NCBI GenBank assembly: GCA_949987705.1
Contig: OX465281.1
Location: 165,864,516 to 165,928,515 of the forward strand
From: Thereva unica
Taxonomy: Eukaryota > Arthropoda > Insecta > Diptera > Therevidae
DNA length: 64,000 nt
Direction: 5' to 3'
Part shown: one piece after another, positions 10,769-21,574 of the stretch
Position numbering within the stretch: the first letter of the stretch is position 1
Layout: each line of letters starts with the position of its first letter
Notes under the pieces: model-generated
What the model was told of the DNA's origin: nothing
The model's database searches: none
Seen by the model: the letters and a program-made list of their open reading frames with translations, nothing else
Made by a program: the position numbers and the translations under genes

Positions 10769-13735
10769 ATGGATAATTATTTAACTAGTTTAGATAGGTA
10801 TAAAAATAATAACACAATACTGATTAAAAACATTAAAGAATGTAGAGATTTCCTGCTAGATAGTGGCAATGGCAATGAAGTAAAAATTTATCATTTGAAC
10901 ATTAGAAGTTTAAATAGAAACTTTGACGATTGCCTTATTCTCTTAAATAACATAAAAATCGATTTTGACATTATCGTACTCACGGAAACCTGGATGGATG
11001 ATTCATTTTGTTTCGAAATAGACGGTTATCATTCGTATAATAAGCCTAGTAAATATAATAAATGTGATGGAGTGGTCGTATATGTTAAAAATGCTTTTTC
11101 TGTTGATGTTATAGATTTTGAATTTTTTGAAGCCAATGGTTTAAACCTTTGTGTAACTTTATGCAAAGATTTACAACTTAATGTCACAGCCTTATACAGA
11201 TCCCCTAGCTTTACAAATGCGTTAAATTTCATAAACTCTTTAGAAACCTATCTAGAAATAAACAAGGGGATAGTCAACCATTTGATCCTAGGTGATATTA
11301 ACATAAATTTGAGTGATGAAAGGCCATCAAATGACTGCAACGAATATTTAAATGTACTTATGAAATTTGGTTTTGTAGAACATTTAATGGGTGCAACAAG
11401 GGTGGCTAAGGGTTCGTCTTCCTGTATTGATCATATGTTTTATAAACAAAACTACAACTCCTCTTTCAATACAGGTATTTTTGAAACATACATAACGGAT
11501 CATTTCAGTACCGTGGCAAAAATTAATTTTCGCAGTGCAAGTGCGAATTCCGACGGAGACGGGGAAAGACCTTTCCGTGAAATTAAATGTGTAAATATGG
11601 GACAACTAGTTTCGGTAATTAAAAATGAAAATTGGTTGTCAGTAGTTAATAATGACGATCCAAATGCTTCGACTGACGAATTCTTTAAAATACTAAATAG
11701 ATACGTTACATTGTCTACAACCTGTCGTATATTGCAAACAAGCTCGAACATGAGAGCAAGAAAACCTTGGATCACAAAAGGTTTACTAACATCTATTAGA
11801 ACTAGGGACAAATTAGCTAAAAAGTTAAGAAAACAACCTTTCAATCCGCAACTCCGTTCTAAGTATAAACTCTACAGAAATAAACTATGCAGTCTCATTA
11901 AGATAACCAAATACGCTTTTTATAGTAATGAAATCAACAATGTTAAGGATAACCCTAAGAAACTTTGGGGTAAAATTAATGAAATTTTATATAGGGGAAG
12001 ACCAGATGAGGGGATTTGTGAAATAAAAACAAAGGACGGGACCATAACAAAAGACGATTATGCCATTGCATGTGAATTAAATGATCACTTTGCAAGTATT
12101 GGCGAGAAAATCGCAAACAGCGTTCGCTCCACCGCCGATTCTCATGAAATGGTTAATATCGCTAACCGATCGATCCGTTATCCTCTGGAGTTTCCACTAA
12201 TAAACTGCGATGAAATATGTTTTCACATACAAAATTTAAAAGCAGGTAAAGCACCCGGAAGTGATGGATTTACTGCAAAAATTCTGAAAGGTATATTAAA
12301 CTATATCAAACGTCCGCTTCAACATATTTTCAATTTGTCTATGGAAAAGGGTATTTTCCCAGACAAGTTGAAATGTGCTGTTATTATCCCCTTGCATAAG
12401 TCCGGTAATAAATGTGACCCTAACAACTACAGGCCAATAAGTCTGCTGTCCAATATTGCTAAGATCTTTGAAAAGTGTCTAAAGAGTAGATTGTTGAAAT
12501 TTCTGGATGATAACAATATCCTAGCAAATAACCAATATGGATTTAGATCGAACACATCTACAGACCATGCTTTGTTTGACCTTACCTCCTTCATCTATGC
12601 TGGCGTAGATAAAAATGAGAAAGTATTGGCTATTTTTCTTGATCTTAAAAAGGCTTTCGATACCGTAAACCACCAGCTATTGATCAAGAAACTGGAAAAT
12701 CTAGGTATAAATCAAAAAACACTCGCCCTATTCCAATCCTACCTTTATGGACGATCTCAGCTCGTTAAAGTGGGGAATACAGTAAGTGAGCCATGTTTAG
12801 TACGCTGTGGTATACCTCAGGGAACTGTGCTTGGCCCTCTATTATTTCTCATTTATGTCAATGACATTTGCAATCTCCAACATAACATTGTAAATGGACA
12901 CATTGTAGCTTTCGCTGATGACACTGTTCTTATATTCAAAAGCAATAATTGGAACACAACGATCAACCTAGCTAATAGTGGTATTGAAACATTATACGAG
13001 TGGCTATGTATGCACAAGCTTGCTTTAAATCTGGAGAAAACGCATCTTATCACGTTTGGCCAAACAAGCGATACTCTAAACCAAAACTGTATTAAGTTAT
13101 TGGATTGCCCTTTACAAAATGTTCCATATACTAAATACTTAGGGGTGACAATAGATAGCCGTCTCAAATGGGATATACATATTCTTAGTATATGCAAAAG
13201 GATAAGGAAACTCAAGTACAAATTTCTTCTGCTCCGTAATATCCTGGATAGATCAACTTTGAGAGCGGTTTATTTTGCATTAATTCAATCACTTATACAA
13301 TATGGTATTATAGCTTGGGGACCTACATATACAAATGCCCTGAATCCTTTAACCAACTTACAATCTCAAATAGTTAAAATGTGCTTAAGGAAACCGAAAT
13401 TCTTCTCCACTACTGAAGCGTTAGCTACTTTCAATGTATTCACTGTCAGGCAAATTTTTTGCTTCAATTTGCTTAAGTTCACTTATAAAAACCTTAATTT
13501 ATTTCCTCGGCATTTCTCAAGATATCAAACTAGAAGGCAACTAACTCGACCACTTTTAATTCAAAAACGGAAAAAAACGTTAACTCAAAGACATTCCAGT
13601 TACTTGGGTCCGTTAATGTTCAACGAACTCTCTATCGATACACGGCAATCTTTGAATGATTCAAATTATAAATTTATACTTAAATGCCTTATTGGTAGGA
13701 ACAGTAACGAATTTTTAAAACATTTGTCCAATTAA
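10769..13735 (+). CDS. LINE ORF2: APE endonuclease and reverse transcriptase
   Basis: 988 residues, complete. The N-terminal AP-like endonuclease shows HLNIRSLNRN, LTETWMDD, LGDININL, SCIDHMF and ITDHFSTVAKI, so the catalytic E, D, N and H are all present. The reverse transcriptase follows with APGSDGF, NNYRPISLLSNIAKIFEK, NQYGFRSNTSTDHAL, FLDLKKAFDTVNH, GIPQGTVLGPLLF and FADDTVLI, and a thumb with YLGVTID. The two catalytic aspartates of FADD are intact. The order and spacing fit the CR1/Jockey group. It nicks target DNA and primes cDNA from the LINE RNA. No stop or shift was seen. Confidence 0.9.
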   Translation: MDNYLTSLDRYKNNNTILIKNIKECRDFLLDSGNGNEVKIYHLNIRSLNRNFDDCLILLNNIKIDFDIIVLTETWMDDSFCFEIDGYHSYNKPSKYNKCDGVVVYVKNAFSVDVIDFEFFEANGLNLCVTLCKDLQLNVTALYRSPSFTNALNFINSLETYLEINKGIVNHLILGDININLSDERPSNDCNEYLNVLMKFGFVEHLMGATRVAKGSSSCIDHMFYKQNYNSSFNTGIFETYITDHFSTVAKINFRSASANSDGDGERPFREIKCVNMGQLVSVIKNENWLSVVNNDDPNASTDEFFKILNRYVTLSTTCRILQTSSNMRARKPWITKGLLTSIRTRDKLAKKLRKQPFNPQLRSKYKLYRNKLCSLIKITKYAFYSNEINNVKDNPKKLWGKINEILYRGRPDEGICEIKTKDGTITKDDYAIACELNDHFASIGEKIANSVRSTADSHEMVNIANRSIRYPLEFPLINCDEICFHIQNLKAGKAPGSDGFTAKILKGILNYIKRPLQHIFNLSMEKGIFPDKLKCAVIIPLHKSGNKCDPNNYRPISLLSNIAKIFEKCLKSRLLKFLDDNNILANNQYGFRSNTSTDHALFDLTSFIYAGVDKNEKVLAIFLDLKKAFDTVNHQLLIKKLENLGINQKTLALFQSYLYGRSQLVKVGNTVSEPCLVRCGIPQGTVLGPLLFLIYVNDICNLQHNIVNGHIVAFADDTVLIFKSNNWNTTINLANSGIETLYEWLCMHKLALNLEKTHLITFGQTSDTLNQNCIKLLDCPLQNVPYTKYLGVTIDSRLKWDIHILSICKRIRKLKYKFLLLRNILDRSTLRAVYFALIQSLIQYGIIAWGPTYTNALNPLTNLQSQIVKMCLRKPKFFSTTEALATFNVFTVRQIFCFNLLKFTYKNLNLFPRHFSRYQTRRQLTRPLLIQKRKKTLTQRHSSYLGPLMFNELSIDTRQSLNDSNYKFILKCLIGRNSNEFLKHLSN

Positions 13736-14053
13736 CTATTACTTATACATTTTTCAAAATGTTGATATTATTCGAAATTTGTAAATTGTACATAAATATA
13801 GCACAGCTTTTTCTTTTTTCTTTTTTAAAAAAATTTAGTATAACCAAAGAATATTTCCAGTAGCTAGAACTGCTAGAGTTCTCACACACAAGTCTTCTTA
13901 TGTGAGAGCTAACTTTGTCATTCAAATAGAATACTCATGTGTATTAATCAGGTATAGTCACTTTGATTTTAATTTGTATTTGAGCTATTATGTTTGTATA
14001 TATGTATGTATAATTTTATAAGTTCATCAAATAAAAAAAAAAAAAAAAAAAAT
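13736..14053 (+). other. LINE 3' UTR and A-rich tail
   Basis: AT-rich untranslated tail ending in ATCAAATAAA and a run of ~20 A (14034-14052). The return of Gypsy pol codons at 14054 fixes the end. Confidence 0.8.
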
Positions 14054-14054
14054 A

Positions 14055-15249
14055 GACTTCTGCAGGGAAATGAAGATGGTAGTAGACTTCGATGACAACA
14101 GCTGGAAGTTTAAGGGAGAGCAGACGGAGGTTCGAATACACGCTTTGGAGAGTAAGTCGAAACTTCTGGAGGGACAGCAGAAGGAATTGGAAGACATTAT
14201 CTAGGAAGCAAAGCGGAAAATGGGAACGAATCTGGGGTGCACAAATATTGTGGAACATGCGATCGAAACGGAATCGCCTCCCATCAAGCAACGTTACTAC
14301 CCCATACCTCCAGCTATGCAGAAAGTCGTGAACGAGCAGTTGGAAAAAATGTTGGAAGCTGGAGTGGTGGACAGCGCATGGGCCTCACCGGTGGTGTTGG
14401 CTAGGAAGAAGGATGGCAAGTACCGGTTCTGTGTGGACTTCAGGAAACTTAACAAGGTTACCAAGAAGGATGCTTACCCTCTGCCTTTTGTCTCGAATAC
14501 CTTGGACAAGTTGCGCGACGCCAGATACCTGTCGTCGTTGGACATCAAGTCGGCTTTTTGGCAAGTACCGATGGAAGAAAAATCCAAACAATACACTGCT
14601 TTTACCCTCCCCGGTCGAGGTTTATTCCACTTCAGTAGGATGCCGTTCGGGCTAACCAACTCACCGGCGACTTGGCAACGATTGATGGACAGAGTACTGT
14701 CCGGTACCTTGGAGGATAAGGTCTTCGTTTACCTGGACGATGTTATCATTGTGACTCAGACGTTCGAAGAGCACAAGGAGGCACTAAGGGAAGTTTTAAA
14801 TAAAATTCGGGAAGCTGGGCTCGTCATCAGGAACGGAAATTTATTGGCACAATATTTTGGTACCGTAGATTCGTCCCTAATTTTGCCACACTATTGGCCC
14901 CTATCACAGCTTTATTGAAGAAGAAGACGAAGTTTATGTGGACGCCGCAGTGCGACGAAGCTTTTAAGGGAGCGAAGGATTGTTTAGTGAGTGCACCCAT
15001 ACATGCCTGCCCAAACTTCGACTATCCTTTCGTAATCCATACCGATGCCTCCGGGTATGGTCTAGGCGCAGTGCTTACTCAACATATTGAAAATCAGGAT
15101 AAAGTGATATCATACTTAAGTAGGTCGTTGAACCGGGCGGAACGCAACTATTCAACCACAGAGCGAGAGTGCCTCGCCGTGCTATGGGCAATTGAAATGT
15201 TGCGGCCATATATTGAGGGCACTAGCTTCACTGTCGTCACGGACCACGC
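14055..15249 (+). pseudogene. Gypsy pol: reverse transcriptase and RNase H, broken
   Basis: The frame continues the protease end (DFCREMKMVVDFDD), meets an in-frame TAG at 14202-14204, then reads the RT: PPIKQRYYPIPP, DSAWASPVVLARKKDGKYRF, CVDFRKLNKVT, LSSLDIKSAFWQVPM, MPFGLTNSPATWQRLMD and the catalytic YLDDVII. Around 14840 about 40 codons are deleted with a shift; the text resumes as WYRRFVPNFATLL just before 14894. RNase H follows (HTDASGYGLGAVL, YSTTERECLAV, FTVVTDH) and is cut near 15249 by a ~5-nt deletion. Motif spacing is that of Ty3/Gypsy pol. It can no longer yield a full polyprotein. Confidence 0.88.
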
Positions 15250-16665
15250 ATGGTCTGGCTTCATAACCTGAAGGACCCCGCGGGTCGTCTGGCCCGATGG
15301 GCCGTACGGCTGCAACAGTACGACTTCAACATTATACACAGGAAAGGGAAAGAGCATTTGATACCCGATCTGTTGTCGCGATCAGTCCCAGCCGTAGAAT
15401 CTGTTGCGGAAGACCCTCCACCCAATCCCTTCAACGAGCCTTGGTATACGCGAATGGTAGAACAAGTAAAGCGGAACCCCGAACGCTATAGAGATTGGAA
15501 ATTCAGTCTTGGTAGTCTTTGGAAGCATGTGCGACCAAGGTACCCGGAGTTGGCGCGAGAGGACTTCGACTGGAAAAGGGTGTTACGGAAGGCAGAAAGG
15601 AGGGAAGCTTTGTTGGAAGCTCACGATGTCCCGACTGCAGGACATAGAGGGGTCAAGAAAACCTATGACCGATTGGCCCAGCGATTCTACTGGCAGAAGA
15701 TGAAAAGTGACGTTTCGGCATACGTAAGACGATGCTCTACGTGTCAAACGACTAAACCAGAACGTAAGAAACCAGCCGGTTTGATGTCTTCACGCGTGGT
15801 CAGCCATCATCCTTGGGAGTGTGTGTGTATAGACTTAATAGGCCCCTTACCCCGTTCAACACGTGGAAATAAATATATTTTAACCGTGGTCGATTATTTC
15901 AGCAAATTTCCTCTGCTTTTCCCCTTGCGCTCTGCCACCGCCCCACCTATTTGTCGCCTTTTAGAGGAGTCTGTTTTCCTGATCTTCGGCGTTCCCAAAA
16001 TTCTAATCTGCGATAATGGGCAGCAATTTAAATCCAAAGAGTTCAAGGAACTACACGCACAATATGGCATAAAGGTTAGTTATACTGCATCGTACCACCC
16101 TCAGGCCAACCCAACAGAAAGGATGAACCAGAACGTAAAGGCAATGTTACGCGCTTATGTAGCGGACAACCACCGGACTTGGGATACGTACTTAGCGAAG
16201 ATTGGTTGCGCTATTCGGACGGGAACGCATGAAGGGACGAAGTTATCGCCATACTTCATAAACTTCGGAAAAGAAATGTCGTTATATGGAGACAGGACGC
16301 ACCGCGGAAGTCAGGGAGAAGATAATCCAGAAGTGCGTGCTAAGGTGCTGCAGGACGTGTGGAAGGATGTTAGCGCGAGGTTAACCAAATTATCGGAGGC
16401 GACCAAACACACGTACAACTTTAGACGACGAGACCAAAGATTTTATGCAAACGATTCGGTTTTGCGCAAAAATTATACACTGTCCGATGCCGCGAAATAT
16501 TTTAGCGCTAAGTTAGCCCCAAAGTACGTAGGCCCATTTACAATAGCAAAAGTACTGTCGCCGTTAACATACCAGTTAAAGGATAAGACCGGTAAAGACG
16601 CTGGTGTTTGGCACGCCAAAGACTTGAAAGTGGCCGAGGCTAGTAATTCATCCTCCCGGGAATAG
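15250..16665 (+). pseudogene. Gypsy pol: RNase H tail and integrase
   Basis: This long frame of ~471 codons is only open because of the shift at ~15249; its first ATG is not a natural start. It begins with the end of RNase H and its connector (WLHNLKDPAGRLARWAVRLQ, GKEHLIPDLLSR). The integrase HHCC finger follows (AHDVPTAGHRG ... CSTCQ), then a DDE core with CIDLIGPLPRS, ICDNGQQF and PTERMNQ, and a C-terminal domain (YVGPFTIAKVLSPLTYQL) ending DLKVAEASN. The catalytic D, D and E are all present. The stop at 16663-16665 lies ~230 bp before the 3' LTR. This part is intact although the upstream pol is broken. Confidence 0.85.
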
Positions 16666-16892
16666 AAAAGGAAAATTATAGTAGGGAAATTTTAGGTTAG
16701 GCGTATCGAAATAAAGATCGAAGTGGGAAACCATCTTCCTGGTTGGCATAGAAATAAGAATTTGGAGACAATAAAAATATTAAATTTATTAACGCAAGGT
16801 ATGCAATCATAATGATTAGAATTCGACATGAAAGGAGCTCTCGTACCTTTAGAGATTTCTTTGAAATCTCTTGAAGGAAGGGGAGGTATGTA
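16666..16892 (+). other. Gypsy 3' untranslated stretch with polypurine tract
   Basis: 227 bp between the integrase stop and the 3' LTR with no env-like frame. It ends in the purine-rich GAAGGAAGGGGAGG (16873-16886), a good plus-strand primer candidate lying 6 nt before the LTR. Confidence 0.65.
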
Positions 16893-17200
16893 TGTTATGT
16901 TCCTAAAATGAGAAAAATTTATTGAATATTTTTAATAAAAATTTGTGTTATACTTATCTGTCTTCTCTATGTGTGTGCCGTCCGCCTGAACAACATATGG
17001 TTGATAAATATTCCTTATAGGTTAGCACGAAGGACGCGGATGCTTAAAGACACTCGGTGCGTTGCCTGGAAGTAGGAAGACGGTTAAGCTCGTAACGACC
17101 AGGGTGTACCTATGTCCTACGGGGAGAAGGATTTGCGGAAACCGGCCCAACCGGTTATTAAATATGTGGTGTATATAACTTATCTGAGAACTCTAGCAGT

Positions 17201-17816
17201 AGCGATGTTGTAAACGACCCGCAATCCTCAGCGTTAATCATTGAGGTAAACTACACTATCCATCACATCACACCGTTTTGAATATGAGGTCGGTATTACA
17301 CTATGGACTCACTTTCCTACCCTCACTTTGTATAACGATTGCAATGTTTACGTAGTTGTGTACGAATCAAGTTATGCGCAGTGCAGTGTCATTCAAACGC
17401 AACGTGTTTCGAAAACTCACAAAAACGAAGTTATCCTTGTATTAGTGTCATGGAGGGTGAGACTGAAAAATTTTGAGACTCACAAGTGAGGAAAAAACAC
17501 ACATTTCCCGGCGACCCCTTGCCTAAAAAAACAGTTTCAAGGCCGATTTGATGGAAAAGTGATGGATAGTGTAGTTTTCTCATAGCCCTCCATATGTACG
17601 AAAATAGTCAGGAGCTCCCATGATTACGTCCTGAAGCTCAGCACTCTGATCGCGCAGAACGGAGGTCATCAGGGAGTGCTCTAGATTTGAAAAAAAAGGG
17701 GAAAACTCTAGCAACCCGGAAAATCCGCCAGCATATCTTGAGCTGTCATGCTCAAGCTCCTTCGCCAATTGCGAGAATATGCTTGGTCGCTGAATTTTCC
17801 GAGGTGTAGTGTTATG
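17201..17816. mobile_element. ~616-bp insert in the Gypsy 3' LTR
   Basis: Absent from the 5' LTR. The 6-mer ATGTTG occurs at 17204-17209 and 17815-17820, which may be its target duplication. Inside lies a smaller TIR unit, annotated separately. The right half (17584-17816) is moderately GC-rich with an open minus-strand frame, but I do not recognise a product. Confidence 0.55.
17243..17583. mobile_element. ~340-bp MITE with ~22-bp TIRs
   Basis: The left end TGAGGTAAACTACACTATCC continues into ATCAC. The right end is its reverse complement apart from one or two bases (GTGATGGATAGTGTAGTTTT near 17560). It is too short to encode a transposase. The target duplication is not clear. Confidence 0.6.
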
Positions 17817-18562
17817 TTGCCCAAAAAATAGGGATTATTTCCCGAATATTTTTTTTATATTAATAATAACTAGCCCGATTTCAACCGGTCCAACCGAGTC
17901 CATCCGGCGGGGTGGGACGGTTGGAAAATGGTCCGAAACGATGGATGGAACTTGTGAAATAGTGGGTTTTTCCCTATAAAAGTTGGGCCCTTGATGGATA
18001 CTCCCTCTCTGTTCAGTAGTGATTTTGCAGCAAGTGGAAAGTGTACTCACGGAGGTGATATACATATTTTTTTGGAGGAAAGTGACCGTTACAGGGATAG
18101 AGGATTGCGGGTCGGATCAAACGGAAAAGTTAAGTCCTGTTTTTTTTTTGTATTTTATTTTATTTAATTATTTTTTTTTATTTAATTAACTGCTGATTAT
18201 TTCTTTTTAATATTTAATTATCCTTTCTTTAAAATGGCATTTAAACTTGTATTGGCCTCGTAGTGTTGAAATTATATTATTATTATTTTTTTTTTTTGAT
18301 TATTATTTTATTGATTTTATTTTGAATTGAATTTATTTAAAATAAACACTGAATTTTCCGAAGTTTTATTTTTCTTTGAATGGTTGTCTTATATTTTATT
18401 TTATTCTCATTATTCTGAGTGGGTTCAAGCCCCACGCTGGCACCCAGGATACAGGTTCGTAGTCCTCAAAACTACGTGGCGCCCATAATTTTATTTTTCC
18501 ATAATCCGCGCCCAACGCTGAGTTTAGCCGAACCGTGCGTGCAAATTAGCACGTAACACACT

Positions 18563-19508
18563 CACTCACAAATTAAAAGATTTATGTTCAGAATAATGAA
18601 AACACTTTAATTTACTTGATTTAATTTGGATTAATTGGATTAATACACAATGAATTTGATATAACTTTATAATATTTTTGATCGTGTTGATTTCGCGGCG
18701 GCGCACAGTAGGAAATTTGTTCTAGGCTAGGTGGACAAAAATGCAAAAACCAATGTTTATCAACACCTTCAAAATCACTGAAAAAATATTCTTCAATCTT
18801 TCGTTCTTTTGTATATTTCTTAGAAAAGACCATAACATAGCCGAAACTAGCCGAATTCCAAACCGATTGTCGCCATAGCCAGCAGGCAGTTCTGCTGACG
18901 CGTTGTTATCGTCCATGATATTTTATTTTTATAATTTTTTTTTGAAAAGTTTTCGTAGTGAATATTGTAAATATAGGTTAGTTCTTTCGCTTAGCACTAC
19001 TTTTATAATGTTGCTTGAATGTAAGGGTATCATAAGCAAGACATTGTTGAATAGTTTGTTTTACTAACTTTGAACATTATAGAAGAAAAAAGTACCGCTG
19101 AGTACCGCATTATTTCTTAGTTTTTTTGGTAGTGCAACTAATTTATGATACTTTCGCAAAAAAACATCTATCCCAAATTATCACTTTGGAAAATATAATG
19201 CTTTTTATTTATAGAGTACAATAGAGGCTCACGAAATCGAAATAACGAAAAACAAACTATTTTTACTTTTAAAGCAAAAAGAATTACTAAATCTTGAATC
19301 ATGTTTTCATTTTCATTTTTTATTTACCTCTATAGGGTGTTAAAAAAATTAATAAAGTTAAAAATGGTACACTCACATCACAGCACAGTGTTTGTATTCA
19401 ATTCCAAATACAACTTAATTTTTGCCCACCTAGAACAACAAATTTTCTGAATGTTGATTTACTGAGCCCAAATTCGTAATCAGCAGTCCAAAAAACCTTT
19501 ATATACCA
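18563..19508. other. AT-rich spacer with a possible inverted-repeat element
   Basis: No recognised gene. An imperfect inverted repeat pairs ~18714-18741 (TTGTTCTAGG ... TGGACAAAAAT) with ~19415-19445 (AATTTTTGCCCACCTAGAAC), which would bound a ~730-bp unit. A short minus-strand frame (18722-18916, beginning MDDNNASAELPAGYG) lies within it and matches no family I know. The block CCCAAATTCGTAATCAGCA at ~19469 reappears in a similar form at ~33290 on the other side of element Y copy 2, so a dispersed repeat flanks both sides. Confidence 0.35.
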
Positions 19509-19861
19509 ACTAGCATAAAACCCGCGTGCCTTGCAACGCCTTTAAAAACTGTTTATTATGTTCAATGTTTTCCTTAAAAAAACCAACAAAAAAGTCAGCT
19601 GTTATTATCCCTAAAAAGGGTTTATTATAGTGCATTTTTTTAATAAATATGGTAAACAAATTGCTGCGAATATCACCTCTGCTCAACAAATCTGCAAGTT
19701 TTGAAGCAGAGATTGGCACGTATGTATATGTCATCAAGAGAAGTGACATTTTAGGGTTTGCCGAACGTTCGTTAAGTTTGTTCGCCTATTTACGTGGGTG
19801 CAAGAAATTATGAAGCAATCACAAATGAATATTAAATAAAGTGAATTTCGAGTCATTCATT

Positions 19862-21357
19862 TCTACGTGATTATAGGGATGCACAGTCAAAATTTCAGCC
19901 CTTCAGCTTCAGAGGTTTGGGTTAACCCCATTTCATCCCCTTAGGGGATGCATTTCGAGGAATCGCCTCTGAGTGGATGTCCACGTCATTATGGGGATGC
20001 ACTGTCCAAATTTCAACCCTGTAGCTCCAGTAGTTTGGTAACCCCATTTCACCCCTTTAGGGGATGAATTTCGAAAAATCGCTTCTTAGTTAATGTCCAC
20101 TTCATTATAGATATGCACTGTCAAAATTTCAGCTGTTTAGCTCCAGCGGTTTGGCTTAACCCCATTTAACCCCCTTAGGGGATGAATTTCGAAAAATCGC
20201 TTCTTTGTGGATGTCCACGTCATTAAGGGGATGCACTGTTCAAAATTTCAACCCTATAGCTCCAGCGGTTTGGGTAAACCAAATTTCACCCTCTTATGGG
20301 ATAAATTTCGAAAAATCGCCTTATAGTGGATGTCCACTCCATTATAGGGATGCACTGTTAAAATTCCAGCCCTATAACTTTAGCGGTTTAGATAAATCCC
20401 GTTTCACCCCCTTAGGGGATGAATTTTGAAAAATCGCTTCTTAGTGGATGTTCACGCCATTATAGGGACGCACTGTCAAAATTTCAGCCCTATAGCTCCA
20501 GCGGTTTGGGTAAACCCCATTTCACCCCCTTAGGGGATAAATTTCGAAAAATCGCCTTATAGTGGATGTCCACGCCATTATAGGGATGCACTGTTAAAAT
20601 TTCAGCCCTATAACTTTAGCAGTTTGGATAAATCCCGTTTCACCCCCTTAGGGGATGAATTTTGAAAAATCGCTTCTTAGTGGATGTCCACGTCATTAAA
20701 GGGATGCACTGTTCAAAATTTCAGCCCTATAGCTCCAGCGGTTTGGGTAAACCCCATTTCACCCTCTTAGGGGATGAATTTCGAAAAATCGCCTTATAGT
20801 GGATGTCCACTCCATTATAGGGATGCACTGTTAAAATTCCAGCCCTATAACTTTAGCGGTTTGGATAAATCCCGTTTCACCCCCTTAGGGGATGAATTTT
20901 GAAAAATCGCTTCTTAGTGGATGTTCACGCCATTATAGGGACGCACTGTCAAAATTTCAGCCCTATAGCTCCAGCGGTTTGGGTAAACCCCATTTCACCC
21001 CCTTAGGGGATAAATTTCGAAAAATCGCCTTATAGTGGATGTCCACGCCATTATAGGGATGCACTGTTAAAATTTCAGCCCTATAACTTTAGCGGTTTGG
21101 ATAAACCCCGTTTCACCCCCTTAGGGGATGAATTTTGAAAAATCGCTTCTTAGTGGATGTTCACGCCATTATGGGGATGCACTGTCAAAATTTCAGCCCT
21201 ATAGCTCCAGCGGTGTGGGTAAACCCCATTTCACACCCTTAGGGGATGAATTTCGAAAAATCGCTCTTTAGTGGATGTCCACGTCATTATAGGGATGCAC
21301 TGTTAAAATTTCAACCCTATAGCTCCAGCGATGTGGATAAACCCTATTTCACCCGCT
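19862..21357 (-). repeat. 117-bp satellite array in element Y copy 2, left part
   Basis: About 12-13 units, reverse complement of those at 1-2563. Typical blocks here are GATGAATTTCGAAAAATCGC, AGTGGATGTCCACG and GGGATGCACTGT. Units are most diverged at the 19862 edge, mirroring the diverged edge of copy 1. The array is broken at CGCT (21354-21357) by element Z and resumes at 32265. Confidence 0.9.
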
Positions 21358-21574
21358 TGTTGTGGACCAAATATTCGCCAAACTTTCCCAAAAGATTGGC
21401 CCTTTTTTCTAAATAACAAAATCACGTTGTTCAACCATTTTCAAGGTCCAACAAAAAAATCCAAGTTTCATAAATACACGTACAAAACTTAAAGTAAATC
21501 CCAAAACTCATATTGCACCGGTTTATTACAACCATGCACATTTTCCCTGCACGGGAACGACGAATCGGTGCCGG

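Larger units (their letters stand above)
9651..14053 (+). mobile_element. full-length CR1/Jockey-type LINE
   Basis: A complete two-ORF non-LTR retrotransposon: 115-bp 5' leader, ORF1 (9766-10689), a 79-bp T-rich gap, ORF2 (10769-13735), a ~300-bp 3' UTR and a terminal A-run at about 14034-14052. Both ORFs are uninterrupted. It sits inside the Gypsy protease codons: the host frame stops after 9650 and resumes at 14054. No clear target duplication is visible beyond one or two bases, which is common in CR1-like elements. Intact ORFs suggest it is much younger than its Gypsy host. Confidence 0.88.
3158..18558 (+). mobile_element. Gypsy-type LTR retrotransposon, full span, heavily interrupted
   Basis: Two LTRs begin with TGTTATGTTCCTAAAATGAG and end with TTAGCACGTAACA, enclosing gag and pol remnants. 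CACT flanks both sides (3154-3157 and 18559-18562) as a 4-bp target duplication. After removing insertions, each LTR is about 1056 bp. A primer-binding-like site follows the 5' LTR and a purine-rich tract precedes the 3' LTR. The order protease-RT-RNase H-integrase is that of Gypsy (Metaviridae). The copy is dead: gag and protease are largely deleted and pol carries stops and frameshifts. It hosts at least four younger insertions: a palindromic MITE, an RTE fragment, a CR1/Jockey-like LINE and a MITE-bearing insert. Confidence 0.88.
16893..18558 (+). repeat. Gypsy 3' LTR (carries a ~616-bp insert)
   Basis: It matches 3158-5526 after removal of the insertion in each copy. The insert here lies between 17201 and 17816, where the 5' LTR reads straight from CTCTAGCAGT into TTGCCCAAAAA. 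Conversely this copy has the empty ATAAT site (near 18500) of the MITE present in the 5' LTR. The LTR ends TAGCACGTAACA, followed by CACT. Confidence 0.87.
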
